NCBI GenBank assembly: GCA_030765065.1
Contig: CM060976.1
Coordinates: 60,124,539-60,188,538 of the forward strand
Origin: Deroplatys truncata
Taxonomy: Eukaryota > Arthropoda > Insecta > Mantodea > Mantidae
Direction: 5' to 3'
Length of the DNA stretch: 64,000 bases
The notes beneath the pieces are model-generated. The model did no database searches. It worked only from the letters and a program-made list of their open reading frames with translations, and had not been told where the DNA came from. This document shows positions 1 to 11,146 of this stretch, in pieces; position 1 is the stretch's first letter; each line of letters begins with the position of its first letter. The position numbers and the translations under genes were made by a program.

Positions 1-41
1 TTTCCATGTTTTGCCTTACAATGAAGCGATTAAATGCTATA

Positions 42-158
42 TCATATTACTTTCTGGAATTTTGGGGTAACTAGTTCTAGTGTTATCCTTTCTGCTGCTT
101 CTGTAATGTCACCTGGTTCTTCCATTTCAATTTCCTCTGAATTCATAATTGCCGCCAT
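42..158 (-). CDS. Possible short exon or small ORF, unrecognised
   Basis: An ATG at 158 opens 38 codons that begin MAAIMNSEEIEMEEPG and end at a TGA at 44-42. The peptide is acidic and looks more like real coding sequence than its AT-rich surroundings. A splice donor of the form AAA|GTAATA (GT at 50-49) lies just before the stop, so this could be a first exon continuing off the window's left edge. No known domain is recognised. It could equally be a chance ORF or the start of a transposon accessory protein. Confidence 0.2.
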   Translation of the reverse strand: MAAIMNSEEIEMEEPGDITEAAERITLELVTPKFQKVI

Positions 159-914
159 TTTATCTTTATGTAGGTTATGCTAGACAATAGAATAACATAT
201 TAGATCGAAGAGAGCACAAGGCTGCTAATATAACGTATAGGTTAACTCCACAACGAATTCCAATAAATTTAAGTATGACGATTTCTATTATTAACATATA
301 GGGCAATCGCCATGAGAAATTAATCATGTAAAAAGACATAAAATTAAAATTAAAACCTAATGAAACCAAGTCGGATTATTAAACATGTGAAAATTCAAAG
401 GGTAATTGCCATGTGATGGATTTAAAACCAAAGTTGGTCTCAATGGAGTGGTATAAAAATAACGTAAAGCTTTCAGTTCGTATGTACTATGTTAAAAGTC
501 CTACTTTAAGACCATGTTGTCTAAACACAATGCTATAAAATGCTAAGCAAACGTTCAGAGATGGAACTTCTTGAAATCGATTAAGATTTAGAATAGTTTA
601 TTACTAGGTGGCTACTAAAAATATACAATGTGATACATTTTTTCTAAAATGTCCAATAAATACCAGAATATAAGACATAGAATATTGCGAACACAGCTGA
701 AGTATAACTACGTATGTGTAAATTAATTCATTAAATCTTGTTTCAGTGATGTGGCAGACGTTTTCCCTATTTTTACATTTTACTGTATTATCCTTTGTAT
801 TGCTTGAGAGACCAACTGTCTTTAACAAATAAGTAAATTTTTTTAAAATGGCTTTTTGTTTTATACTTTTTTTTTGCAAAGTTGCATATATGCCACTTTT
901 AATTTAGGTCAGAA
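159..914. other. No recognisable feature
   Basis: AT-rich sequence. Short ORFs here have biased composition and no domain I recognise. Confidence 0.5.
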
Positions 915-1115
915 TCGCCGGCCTTTGCCTTTGGAGCAATCCTCATGTACACTTGTTTACTGGCTGTGTTAATCTTTGGGTAGCCTTTAAATTCACACAC
1001 AAATTCCGGCTCTCTCTCATACTTCCAGATCCTGGGGAAAGTAGAAGACAATCCTGGCTAAAGAAAACGAACCGTATATCTCTGGATTTGGAGGCTAGCG
1101 CGCCAACCTGTACTT
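915..1115 (-). repeat. SINE-like repeat, family C (copy 1)
   Basis: Shares a long diverged match with 44877-45113: both contain GCAAT...CTCA, a CACTTGTTT block, TTTAAATTCA, a CTCTCTTTCAT-like stretch and GGAGGCT near the right end. In the second copy the right end carries a reversed box-B-like GAATCGAATC, so the tRNA-like head is at the right and the element points left. Open frames across it are shadows of the repeat. Confidence 0.5.
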
Positions 1116-1262
1116 TTTTGTTTTGCATTCCTAAATGTAATAAATAAGTGAAATATCTTATCGTCGTCGTTGTCTCTAACGCTCCCCAAATCTGGCCTAT
1201 GACCTTCGAGGTTACAATTGCACCGATAACTGGACCTATGTTTGAGGTTGAGGCACCCAACG

Positions 1263-1497
1263 GGTAGAGCTCGCTACCTCCGATGGCAGAGTAGTGAGGA
1301 TGGCGGTGGAATGAGAGGACCTACAGCTTTTACCGTGGACTCCGAACCAAGTTGTGCCTTGGAGATACTTCACATGAACAAGTCAGAGGTGAAGGTGTGA
1401 ATAGTTGACTTAAATAGCCACCCCAGAGCTGAGAATCGAACTCCAGATCCTCGGAACGAAAGCCGGAAACGAAACCACTGCGTACCACGGCGGCCCC
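1263..1497 (-). repeat. tRNA-headed SINE, family D
   Basis: Read on the minus strand, the right end gives a tRNA-like head with a box-B-like GAGTTCGATTCTC (about 1430-1445) following GTGGTACGCAGTGG. The body runs left with higher GC than its flanks. Only one copy was found in this window, so the left boundary is approximate. Confidence 0.4.
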
Positions 1498-1499
1498 GA

Positions 1500-2705
1500 A
1501 ATATCTTGTTGCTTGAAAAGTAGATATGATCCGTCTAAAGGGCTAAAGAGGTGTCGTTGCATTGCTAGAAAGAATTTCAATATAAACCACACACTGGCTG
1601 AAGAGAATAGGAAGGGAATGTTTTAACTAAAACTAATTAACGGGCTGAATTTAAATGATCTGTTCAACTAAAGGACGTCCAACATCGGTGCTCGATACAT
1701 TTCAGAGGAAATTGCTTAACTGTCTTCAAATAAACAAAACTGAATGAAGTACACAATAATTTATTGAAATATCGGATTAAAAGGGCTTGATACACATTTT
1801 TATCGGTAACCATTGCGGTTTCATTCGCTTTGGCCAATAAACATTCGCCTGGAGCTCATTACCGCATATTTCGTTGTTCACCACACCACTTACGAATCCA
1901 TGAATAATGTAGCTTGGTCGATATCGGTGGAAACAGGATGTCACATTGATTCTCTTTAAATATGGGATTAACAGTCGCATAAAGCTATTTCATGTTTTAA
2001 CAGGCTCATAAATTGTGAATCGAATTGAAAACCTCACTAGTGAAGTATCGGCCAGAGCAATTAACTTTGATCCCTCGCTTGAAGCAACCCCCCCTCACAA
2101 CTTTGCCCCGAGCTGGACTTTGTGCGAGGTAATTATCGTCCAGTTGTGAATTTTTATGAATCCAATACTCGCGATGAAATAATGCTGGCCTTTCTCTCCC
2201 TGTAGTATTGTTTTGTTTTTTCTCTGGAAACTGGCTCATTTCCAGAAATATCAAGTAGTGGTTAATATTGGTAGCAGTAAATACTAACAGATTGAAAATT
2301 TTCCAAAATAACTTCACGAAATAAACAATTGAGGGTCATAACTGAAAGAAAATGTATTGCATTTGACACCTATGCATTACAGGCCTAACAAATTGCTGTG
2401 TTGTATTCCCATGACTTTCTCCACTCACACTTCTCCAAAGTATTCTTACGAAACTTTATTTTTGTGTCTACTTGTTATTAATCGAAATAAACTTTCGTTA
2501 TACATTTGCACATTCGTTGTAAGTATACGAGAATACAGTAGGCTAGAGTGATAGTCAGATTTTTAAACAGTGGATCCCAATGTGATGACTTTGGAATTTC
2601 CTGCACTTTACATGACCACGAGAAAAAAACGCATGACTTACCACTTGAGAAAAGTACAAGTATCTGAAAATTCAAACCAATAACAAAGAATATATCGGTT
2701 AGTTA
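1500..2705. other. No recognisable feature
   Basis: AT-rich sequence with only short, composition-driven ORFs on both strands. Confidence 0.45.
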
Positions 2706-2707
2706 AA

Positions 2708-2920
2708 GCCGGCGGAGGGCGATGGATTTTTTCGGGCGTAAAAATTCTTAACCTAGCTCGCTTGGAAGGGAAGTAAACCGGTGGCCACATGTCGTGGATT
2801 TACGGCACGTAAAAGAAAAGTCTGATAGAGGGGTCTCTGAGCAAAATTTCCGGTCTTTCACGCCCAGTACAGAATTGGACGCTAAGGACACAACAGTTAA
2901 AAGAGCGTCCATAAATAAAA
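2708..2920 (+). repeat. SINE-like repeat, family B (copy 1, truncated head)
   Basis: The plus strand has GCCGGCGGAGGGCGATGG, TTCGGGCGTAAAAATTC, GGCACGTAAAAGAA, GTCTTTCACGCCCA and AAAAGAGCGTCC. The same blocks occur in the same order on the minus strand at 18838-19088, where a tRNA-like head is also visible. This copy has lost the tRNA-like head. Its right end directly abuts an old ACTTTCTC-family repeat. Confidence 0.6.
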
Positions 2921-2925
2921 CTCAA

Positions 2926-3345
2926 TTTAGCTCAATTTTTACATAAAAATTTGAACATAAGCTATGTGCTTTAACGAGATCTAATTTTTGGTACAGTAAG
3001 ATTTCTAACTTTTACGGGTTTACGCATTATATACAAGTCGTTGAGCATGAAGTGTACTTCACAGGCTATTCCCAAAGAATTCAAGATATGTATTTTATTT
3101 GTCATGCAAATGTCTTAAAGCACTGTATTTTAATCAAATTCGTTGAGTTACTTTGGGAAAATAAAAAATAACCAACATTTTTCCATTTAAAGGGTAGTTT
3201 TGGATAGGGGATTTTCTTTAAAGATAGGTACATAGACACACACACACACACACCAATTTCTAAATTTTTTTATTCAGGGAATCTCTAAACGTGCATTTCC
3301 GATGAAAAATTGTAATAGGTACAATGTTTAAGTGGAATACTTCGT
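2926..3345 (-). repeat. ACTTTCTC-family repeat, old degraded copy
   Basis: The minus strand shows worn versions of this family's blocks: the AC-rich run (plus 3236-3253), the paired AAAATCCCC/AAACTACCCTTT segment (about 3185-3215) and the TGACAAATAAAAT block (about 3090-3110). Both ends are lost. It is clearly more diverged than the copies at 33838 and 46398. Confidence 0.5.
3236..3253. repeat. (AC)n microsatellite
   Basis: Nine AC units. The run sits where the ACTTTCTC family normally carries a GT/CA tract. Confidence 0.9.
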
Positions 3346-4751
3346 CTATTTATTATAGTTAAGTATTAGAGAAAGTAAGAATATAGTTAAAGGGATTCAA
3401 AGGTATGGTATTAACGTATGGTATTAATTTTATGCCATCTGCTGTGCTCATAAGCAGAGCTAGGACATCCTTTGGCTTACAATGTGTGCATGGTGTGTGT
3501 TTGTACCGACAGTGCGGCAAGGAGAAGGAAGTGCCACAGGTATTCTGTAACGTAAACAGAAGCGTCAGGGGTAGAACAGAGTAAACACATAGCCCACTGA
3601 GAGCAACTCTATCATACCAGTAAAACAAGCGAGCTACTGACTGTCGACTATACAGCCCTGGGTCCGTGTGTTCAGTACGACGTCACGTGTACTAGGTAGC
3701 GTAATAGTTGTGTAGATTCCTCGCTCAATGGATATTTGCCCTAGTTCTACCCACAAATCATAACCAGATACAAAAGCATATGCAGCAGCTATATATATAT
3801 TCGAAATTATGTATGAACATCCATATACCTTATTCATATTCATGTTAACAGGGTATAGTTATTTCATAGCAGATAAACTTAATAAGTCTCATGTGGTACG
3901 CTCACAAGACTTTCCCTATCAACTATCATTTATTTTCATACATATATTTTACATAATAACTATGATAAACGTTGGTAAAATTGATTCAGTAAAATTGATT
4001 TTGTAGCTGACATACAAGAGCACACAGAAAACTGAAACGGCAATTAACTGTTTTGAACATATTTGTCTCCTATACGCCTACTATTTGCGTAAGTTCAGAA
4101 GAATCAAAAGAACGCGGCTTGAAAGCATTACCTAAACTAAGATACATCGAGAATGGCTATTCTACGAAAAGAATTACAAATTTTTCATACTAACAAGCTT
4201 TATATTTTTTCTGAAGTAAATTTATATCTATCTCCAATGATTTCCAGATATTAACAATGAAGTCCTCACAATTTACACACAATTCATTATTTTGTAATAT
4301 TAATCTCTTAGATACATGTTATTTTAAAAAGAATAGAATAAGCATTTATGAGAAAAAAAACTATGAATTTCCCATTAAAGTGTAGTCTGAAGTGAGGAAA
4401 TGTCCTTGAAAATCTTGATTGTCTGACTCAAGTGCAAAATTTGTTCGTTTATGAGTCATGATAAATTAATATGTCTTAGGCATATTAAATCAGGTGAGCT
4501 AAAAGCTCAGTAACTAAATTCTTGAGAATTTAAAAGTTTTTGAGCTCAAAAGGTCCAAGACAGAGGTATAACAAACGAAGCCATCGCATATTTAAGTAAT
4601 AATATACTACTAAATCAGCCTGAGTTTTTCTCCTAGAAATCTTCGCTAAACCGCATCAAACCATCAACCTTTAGGGGGGAAACTATGATACGACCAATAT
4701 ATGGACAGCAAATCAGTAAACAGGAGGAGTGTACAGAGGGGTGTATGTGTG
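3346..4751. other. No recognisable feature
   Basis: AT-rich. The ORFs at 3359-3628, 3634-3843 and 3809-4006 show no domain or coding bias that I trust. Confidence 0.45.
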
Positions 4752-5065
4752 TGTTGTCACGCCAGACACATTATTGCGTCGTTGGCGACAGTATTGTTGT
4801 GGTAATTCTTTCGGCTGGGATTTTGAAGTTTCGTCTGGCGTGGCGACTCTCGCCACTGTCTAGCTGGTGATCCTAATTAGCGGTGGAGAGTGGGGGAAGA
4901 GAGCGTGATTTCTTTTGTGTGTTAGCGTCACTTCTGGTAGAGTGTCTGGTGTGGAAGGTCTATGTGAATTGTGTGAATGTAACCGTGTGTGTGTAGCATC
5001 TCCCTTCCATTTCTTCCTTTTTATCTTTTGTGTGAGATGTAGGATGTTATACTGAATAAACCACA
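4752..5065. mobile_element. Possible solo LTR (fossil), weak call
   Basis: A GC-enriched island of about 314 bases opens with TGTTGTCACGCC and closes with AATAAACCACA, so it has the TG...CA ends and a late AATAAA that LTRs often show. No second copy, primer-binding site or internal region is visible, and no clear target duplication was found. It could be some other GC-rich repeat. Confidence 0.2.
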
Positions 5066-5069
5066 GGTA

Positions 5070-5896
5070 ATGTGATTAATGTGAAATTCTGTTTATTTTT
5101 TATAACTATCTGATGCTATGCCTACCAATGTATATGGGGTAACTAAAATTTAATATCCAGCTGCAAACCGTTTGGCCTCATCCCAGTATATAACAGTATA
5201 GAGGAAGGTTGAGCAACGCTGGAATATTTCAGCAGGCATCAAATAAATACGTAATGTACAAGCGGAGCATGGTTTCTGAGCAACCATCGACCTTTTTGAG
5301 CCACATCTCAGAGCGTTCATTGTCTGATGTATTGCAATGTATGATGACAGTTTACGTGCTTTCTTTTTAAAGATACGTATTTTTTTCGTTTCATCATTAA
5401 TGCTACTTACTTTGAGGTAGCTCTCCATTTGAAAACCACGCAATGCATCGATAAAGGTCAAATGTCTGGATGTGTTGAACAGAATTCTGAATTCGATCTA
5501 CTATGGAAAGTTTCGCAAGCGTTCGTTGTACGTGATTATCGAGGCTTATTATCCCACATATGTGCAGGGAAAACATCTACATATATAATTTTCCACAAGA
5601 TAATCTGCACAGCTATGGTGTTAGACGTTGGTAAATCTATCGAAAAATTAAAAGGAACAAGTTTCTACCTCTTTAGCGCTTAGATATGGCAAAGCAAACA
5701 AAAGTTTTAACCAAGATCCTTCTTCAGAGTGCTTATTTTTGAAAGTATTAAGCGAACCTAGTTTGAAAGCTTATAAACCACGCCTTTGTCAGATGAAATT
5801 CACTTCCTACTATCCGTATATTTTCGCAAGCTATTGTTGCCTTCTACCTCAAGGTCTGCACTAATTACTTCAGATAACATAGTATAATTCTCCCTA
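5070..5896. other. No recognisable feature
   Basis: A 100-codon minus-strand ORF (5150-5461) and a plus-strand ORF (5429-5683) occur here, but neither shows a domain I recognise. The minus ORF contains an AAA|GTAAGT donor-like site near 5410, which is not enough to call an exon. Confidence 0.4.
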
Positions 5897-5911
5897 CAAA
5901 TTTTCAACTTA

Positions 5912-6260
5912 TTCTTCTTTAGCTGATTACCCTCCTCTTTGTTATATTTACATCCCCAAGGACTTACAAGCCACTATTTTGGATCAGTAGCTTGTCGAGG
6001 AGCAAGCAAACTTTGGATCAAAACATATCCAGGATGGGAGATCAGTTCAATGCCTGGTAAGACGGTGAAGGAGATGAAATTTAGTGCTAAAAGCAATGAA
6101 ATAAAACTTCGCCAATTAAATTATCCAACCTAGCATTCGCCTAGCGACCGAAGAAACCCACGAAAACACCTTCGGTCAGATTGGTCAGTCACGAGTGTTT
6201 CAACCCGGGAACTCCCGAATACGAGCCACACACGTTATCGCAGCGCTACCTCGCTCGGTG
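5912..6260 (-). repeat. tRNA-headed SINE, family E, complete with target duplication
   Basis: On the minus strand it begins with a tRNA-like head (CCGAGCGAGGTAGCG..., box-B-like CGGGTTGAAACAC), passes through GACCAATCTGACC and GGCGAATGCTAGGTTGG, and ends in a C/T-rich tail near 5912-5950. It is flanked by the 15-bp direct repeats CAAATTTTCAACTTA (5897-5911) and CAAATTTTAAACTTA (6261-6275), one mismatch apart. That is the expected mark of LINE-driven retrotransposition. Body and tail match the copy at 25152-25480. Confidence 0.8.
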
Positions 6261-6275
6261 CAAATTTTAAACTTA

Positions 6276-6579
6276 AAATATTAAAATATGTGAAATATAT
6301 ATCTTCACATACTAGTGGAATATTCTTCGTTTATATAAGCTTGGACTGAAAACAACGATGCAAAATATTTTACACAATATTAAATGTTTCATTTAATAAA
6401 ACAGTTTTGCTTTAAATTGCATTCGTGTATGACAGCTGACTATTATTATATTACTTACAGCATCATTAACCAGGAGGAAATCTTCATTTCTAGTTGTCCT
6501 TAATTGCAGTGTCTATAAAGCTTCCCGCATCGAGAATTAAATAGAGAAACACATATCATATTCAATTATTATATAGAAG
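6276..6579. other. No recognisable feature
   Basis: Short AT-rich stretch between a SINE and a decayed LINE; nothing identified. Confidence 0.5.
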
Positions 6580-8115
6580 CATTCAACAGAGCTCATTGAT
6601 AAAGTTATGAAAAACTATGAACAAAAAGACATCCCACTCCACTTAATAGAAATAATAAGAAATATTTATTAAAACACTAACATATAAATATAGAAACGAA
6701 AATCGAACGAACAGAGGAAATAAATTTAGGCAAAGCTGCAGTCTACCGACACTACTATCGTTTACATAGATGAATTTTTTTAAAAAATTTTGAATAATAT
6801 TCAATTTTATTCTTGGAAATTTAATAATACGATTTTACTCTCACACTTAAGGAGAGATTAAAACCCTATCTCATTAATTTAGAAACTACATAAGATTACC
6901 GGCTGAAATTTTTACAGAATGTAGATGCGTGTCTGATCTACTTATATCCAATAATTTCGTTTACTAAGATAATTTTATTTTCTTAATTGTATCATTTTAT
7001 TTAAATTCATCGACAATTTTTTTAAATAACCAACCATGCTATTAACATCAAAGTAATTCACAACAGTACCATTATCGTTTGTTTTGATTCCTTCAATAGT
7101 TTGAGAAAACCAGAAAATGTCATTCACAGAAAAAACTGCTCAAAGAAAAAAATGCTCGCATATAATTGCAAGGACGGAAGCTACATGGCTTAAACACACA
7201 TACTTAACAGTAATATCAACTTTTAGAACAATACTTCCCCTATAGTATGGGTAAACGTTTGCCACACAACTGCAAAGGCTGTAGGAGTTATGATTTGTTT
7301 CTTCTGTGAAGAGGTGCGAGTACAAAACTGGCACAGATGGTATGACTTTTAAAAACTATTTAGAAGTGTTGCGCCTAAAATGATAAAAAACTGTGTATAC
7401 AAAATTAAAGATGAAATTCCAATAATAAGAGTGCATAACGGACGAACTTTTTGGACAATTTTCACATTTAGTCACCCCTAAAGTTCCCTGAAGATCAGGC
7501 TAATCTCCAATTCTGAAAAACAAATTGCAGAAAGCAGTCATTTCATTGAATAAAATAGCAATAAAATACAATATGATAATTTCGAAAACTAAGAGTACAG
7601 TTACGGTATTGATAAGCCAAGAACGTTTAAGATCGAAAATTGTTATAGGAAATAACCTGAAAGAACAATTGGACGAAATTAAATTTTGAAGATTTCACAT
7701 CATAAAAAGCAACACTGATCAAGCTAAGAAAATAAAAGGATTCAATTATTTGAATAGTGTTTAAATAATTCGTTGAAATATAAAGCCAAAAGAGAGACAG
7801 TAATAACATTCTATAAAGTAATGTCAGTGCCAAAATTATTATAATGTAGTGAAATTTAGATTATGACCGAGATAAATAAAAACAGTCTCCTAGTGAGTGA
7901 AGTGAAATTCCTAAGGGAAATTGCGGAAAATCCAAAAACTGACCATAGAATAAATTAAGAATTTATAACCTGAACGATAAAGTAAAATAATATAAAACAA
8001 ATTGAATAACCCATGCACAAATTCCATCTGAAAGATTACCACATTACGTTGTGAATAATAAACCAAGAGGATAGAGAGGTATTGGAAGATTTATTAAAAG
8101 ATGGCATGAACACTA
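6580..8115 (+). mobile_element. Ancient, badly decayed LINE (reverse transcriptase to C-terminus)
   Basis: Patches of a non-LTR reverse transcriptase survive in the expected order in shifting plus-strand frames. Near 6600-6710 is ELIDKVMKNYEQKDIPLHLI followed by IIRNIY and EEINLG, matching the thumb/palm stretch before the QG motif of RTE-like and related LINEs. Near 7740 is GFNYLNSV, near 7810 FYKVMSVPKLL, near 7900 VKFLREIA, and near 8070-8110 NKPRG.RGIGRFIKRWHEHY, equivalent to the usual C-terminal GRPRKRW box. The catalytic YADD box is not recognisable and many stops and frame changes intervene. A DD41D transposon begins right after the RW box. The clade is uncertain. Confidence 0.5.
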
Positions 8116-8413
8116 CAGACTGAATCACCTAAAACTTGCACCGCAAATATTTCGGAAATGGAAAGTGCTATTGGCGTGCAGTTATCACAGCATCGATTGG
8201 TAGTCAGAGACTCGTACATTTAACCTATAAACAGATTTTAATAATACTGAGAAAGTGTATTTTTGAGCAAAAATACCATTTTTAAATGGAACAATGCCTA
8301 GTTATGTCAACAGAATAAAGGTAGGATAAATTAGAATGTCAATGGTGTTTGTTGCAGGATTCTAGTGCAAGTGGATTACGAGAAATCGTATTTTGAAAAG
8401 TTTCCACCCCGAC
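8116..8413 (+). repeat. Left terminal inverted repeat of the DD41D element
   Basis: Pairs with 9672-9950 in reverse: TTGCACCGCAAATATTT, GGTAGTCAGAGACTCGTA, GAGAAAGTGTATTTTT, TGGAACAATG and CAAGTGGATTACGAGAAATC all recur on the other end with scattered mismatches. A segment of about 25 bp near 8320-8355 differs in length. Confidence 0.8.
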
Positions 8414-8560
8414 AATAACTGTTTGTCCCATTCAACCTGCTTAGTTGCTAGGTACGATGTTGTTATGTTTGTTTGCATTGTGTTTTCTGTTCATTTATTG
8501 CATTGCGACTTTCTGGTCAGTTAGTTTGTGACAGTTCAAGCAGTAAGTCTCGAGTGGAAG

Positions 8561-9762
8561 ATGGGATTTACTAATGCAGAAAAAGCCGACATGCTCATGG
8601 TGTATGGAGAGTGTAGGAAGAATGCAGTACGTTCCTGTACGGTTATGCGGAAACGTATCCCAATAGACGTCAACCATCTCGGCAATTATTTATCAATCTC
8701 TTCAACCAACTACGTGAATGTGGTACTGTAACACCTAGAAAACGTAACAGAAACAAAACAAATGACTGGAGAAGAGGCATAAATTAACGTTTTGGGTGCC
8801 GTTGCAGTAGATCCGCAAATTAGTTCCCGCACAAACGCACGTGGAAGTGGCATAAGTCAGGCAAGTGTACTGCGCATTCTCCATCGACAGATTCCATCCC
8901 TATCACATCTCTCTCCATCAAGAGCTGCATGGAAATGATTTTGAGAATCGTGTTAACTTTTGTACGTGGGCATTAAGACATGATACTCCAGATTCATCAT
9001 GTATCTTGTTTAGTGACGAGGCAACATTTACTAATCTGGCCAGGTAAACCGCAGAAACATGCACTATTGGTCTGTTGACAATCCCCGTTGGCTTTGTCAG
9101 GTGGAACGTCAGCGTCCATGTAGTTTAAACGTGTGTTGTGGGATAGTGAACCACAGAAGGAACAATGAACTCGCACAAGTATCACAGCCCTCTGAAAGAC
9201 CATTCCACAGATGCTAGAAGACGTTTCTTTGCAGACTAGGAGGAACCTGTGGTACCAACATGATGGTTGTCCAGCCCATAGTGCACGAACTACTACAACT
9301 TGTCTTAACGGATTCTTTTCAAATCGTTGGATTGGACGAAGATGGCCTGTACCTTGGCCGGCCCGTTCACTGTATCTGACCCCTTTAGACTTTTTTCTGT
9401 GGGGAAGGCTGAAACACACTGTCTACAAGGATGTACCAACTACACCAGATGATATGAAACGACGTATTACTGCTGCCTTCTCTGAAATTTCCGCTGACAT
9501 GCTAGAACGTGTGCAGCAGTCTTTCCATAGCAAACTGGAAGCGTGTATTGAAGCTGCCTGTGGTCATATTGAACCTTTGAAGTACTATGTTCTGTTTACT
9601 TGTAAGAATCCACAGAAGTATTGTAATTCCCCTTTGTTTTTCTTAGTTTGTGCTACCACAGGTTGTACAAGTGTCGGTGCGCAAAAGTTTCAAAATAAGA
9701 TTTCTCGTAAACCACTTGCATTAGAATCTTGTAACAAACGTCACTTTATTCTGTTGATGTAA
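8561..9762 (+). pseudogene. DD41D ITm transposase, frameshifted
   Basis: The ATG at 8561 starts MGFTNAEKADMLMVYGE, the usual helix-turn-helix opening of this transposase group. The frame slips near 8640, since TYPNRR..R..F and then RKRNRN continue in another frame. The middle part contains SQASVLRILH-like sequence near 8855, and the first catalytic Asp sits in ILFSDEATFTN (about 9000-9030). The long C-terminal ORF (9211-9762) has the second Asp in QHDGCPAHS and the third in LTPLDFFLWG, followed by VYKDVPTTPDDMKRRI and a tail typical of the family. The usual SPDL before the third Asp reads SLYL. At least three frame changes mean no intact protein. Confidence 0.75.
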
Positions 9763-9950
9763 CTAGACATTGTTCCATTTAAAAAATTGTATGTTTGCTG
9801 AAAAAATACACTTTCTCAGAATTATTAAAACCTGTTTATAGGCTAAATTTACGAGCCCCTGACTACCAATCAATGCTGTGAAAACTGAACATAAATAGCA
9901 CTTTCCATTTCCAAAATATTTGCAGTGCAAGTTTTAGTTGATTCACCCTG
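9672..9950 (-). repeat. Right terminal inverted repeat of the DD41D element
   Basis: Reverse partner of 8116-8413. It ends ...GTTGATTCACCCTG, followed by a TA dinucleotide. Confidence 0.8.
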
Positions 9951-9952
9951 TA

Positions 9953-11140
9953 TATGCAGAAATAAACTGGAGCAAGTTCTGCAACAAGTAGAAATTTCTA
10001 AAGCATGAAGGTAGGAGAAGAAAATAAAGCTTCGCGTTTCTCGGCGATAGAATGGGACAGACCCGAAGAAATTTGCACTTCTGACGGTAGATACCTTTGC
10101 CAAAGGAGCTTCATATCTGAATGATGAAACGGCTCATTCTGTCGGAAATTTTGCTAATAGAAAGTCTGATTATTTTGGATGATGGTTCAAAAACATTTTG
10201 ATCACATGTCCTTTTGCATGCAACATCAATGATACCACTTTATATTAGACTAGCTGAAAAACCCCGCGTGGCCCGTGGTTTAACAGTTTATCTCTACAAC
10301 ATTTAGCCTTAAATTACACTTACCAAATAGCCTTGTCTTTCTTTGGATGAATTTTAAAATTATTACACAGGATACATAAAGATTAAAACTCTCAGGATAC
10401 TATAAAGAAAAAAAAATAAAGAAAAATACTGAGAAAACACTATGCAAAAGCACTGCTGAATAACCACAAATGAGCTTTGTAACGATGTCTCGTGTATGCA
10501 GCTGAGTGATAGTTCCACACTGTCACATTTGGAATGCTTCGTCGTTATTTATAGATAAAATCTAGGTTGTGAAAAAATAAAAGCCGTTTAAGTAAAATCA
10601 ATATAACCTTGCTCATTCTCAGTAAATAACATACCTGAACTACTGAACTACTAAAAAAATCACGAAATACAAAATAAAATGAAGGCTAAAGTAAATATAC
10701 AAAGAAAAGGAGAATAACAATAAGAAGTACTTCGGCTGATTTGATGATGATGTTGTTATTCATGCCCACTGTCATTTTATGTCACTCAGTTTTTGTTTTT
10801 ATGCTTATAAAAGCATCCCAAACTACATATAGAAAGAAACGCTGCAAAAAAAAAGAGAAACTACAAATTATACGTAATGAGTTAATATCTGAATATCGGA
10901 GTAATTGTATGATCGGAGAATGAATGAATATTGAACTTCGACTAATTCTTATATTAGCAACGTTTGAGCACCAGAGATACTCTTGTAGTCAATAGGATTA
11001 TGTTGAATGCTTGTGTTATTTTATATCAATACGCAATTAATAATCATTAGAAGATAAAGAATGGTAAGAGGAAGCGGCATTTTGTCTGCTTTGATGTTGC
11101 TGTTATCACAGGCCAATATAATAAGTTCAAAATTTTCTTA
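9953..11140. other. No gene; one possible repeat start
   Basis: AT-rich. Near 10246-10300 a segment reading AGACTAGCTGAAAAACCCCG, then CGTGGCCCGTGG, resembles a motif I have seen in arthropod interspersed repeats, but no boundaries can be set. No coding sequence is recognised. Confidence 0.35.
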
Positions 11141-11146
11141 ATTTTT

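Larger units (their letters stand above)
8116..9950 (+). mobile_element. Tc1/mariner-superfamily (ITm) transposon with long TIRs, DD41D type
   Basis: The element lies between TA dinucleotides (8114-8115 and 9951-9952), as expected for ITm target duplications. Its ends are CAGACTGAATCACC on the left and, reversed, CAGGGTGAATCAAC on the right. The inverted repeats run about 280-300 bp each. Between them is a decayed transposase in the plus direction. The last two catalytic aspartates are separated by 41 residues, the spacing of the rosa/Visitor-type DD41D group described from insects. It interrupts an older LINE remnant. It looks full length but inactive. Confidence 0.8.
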
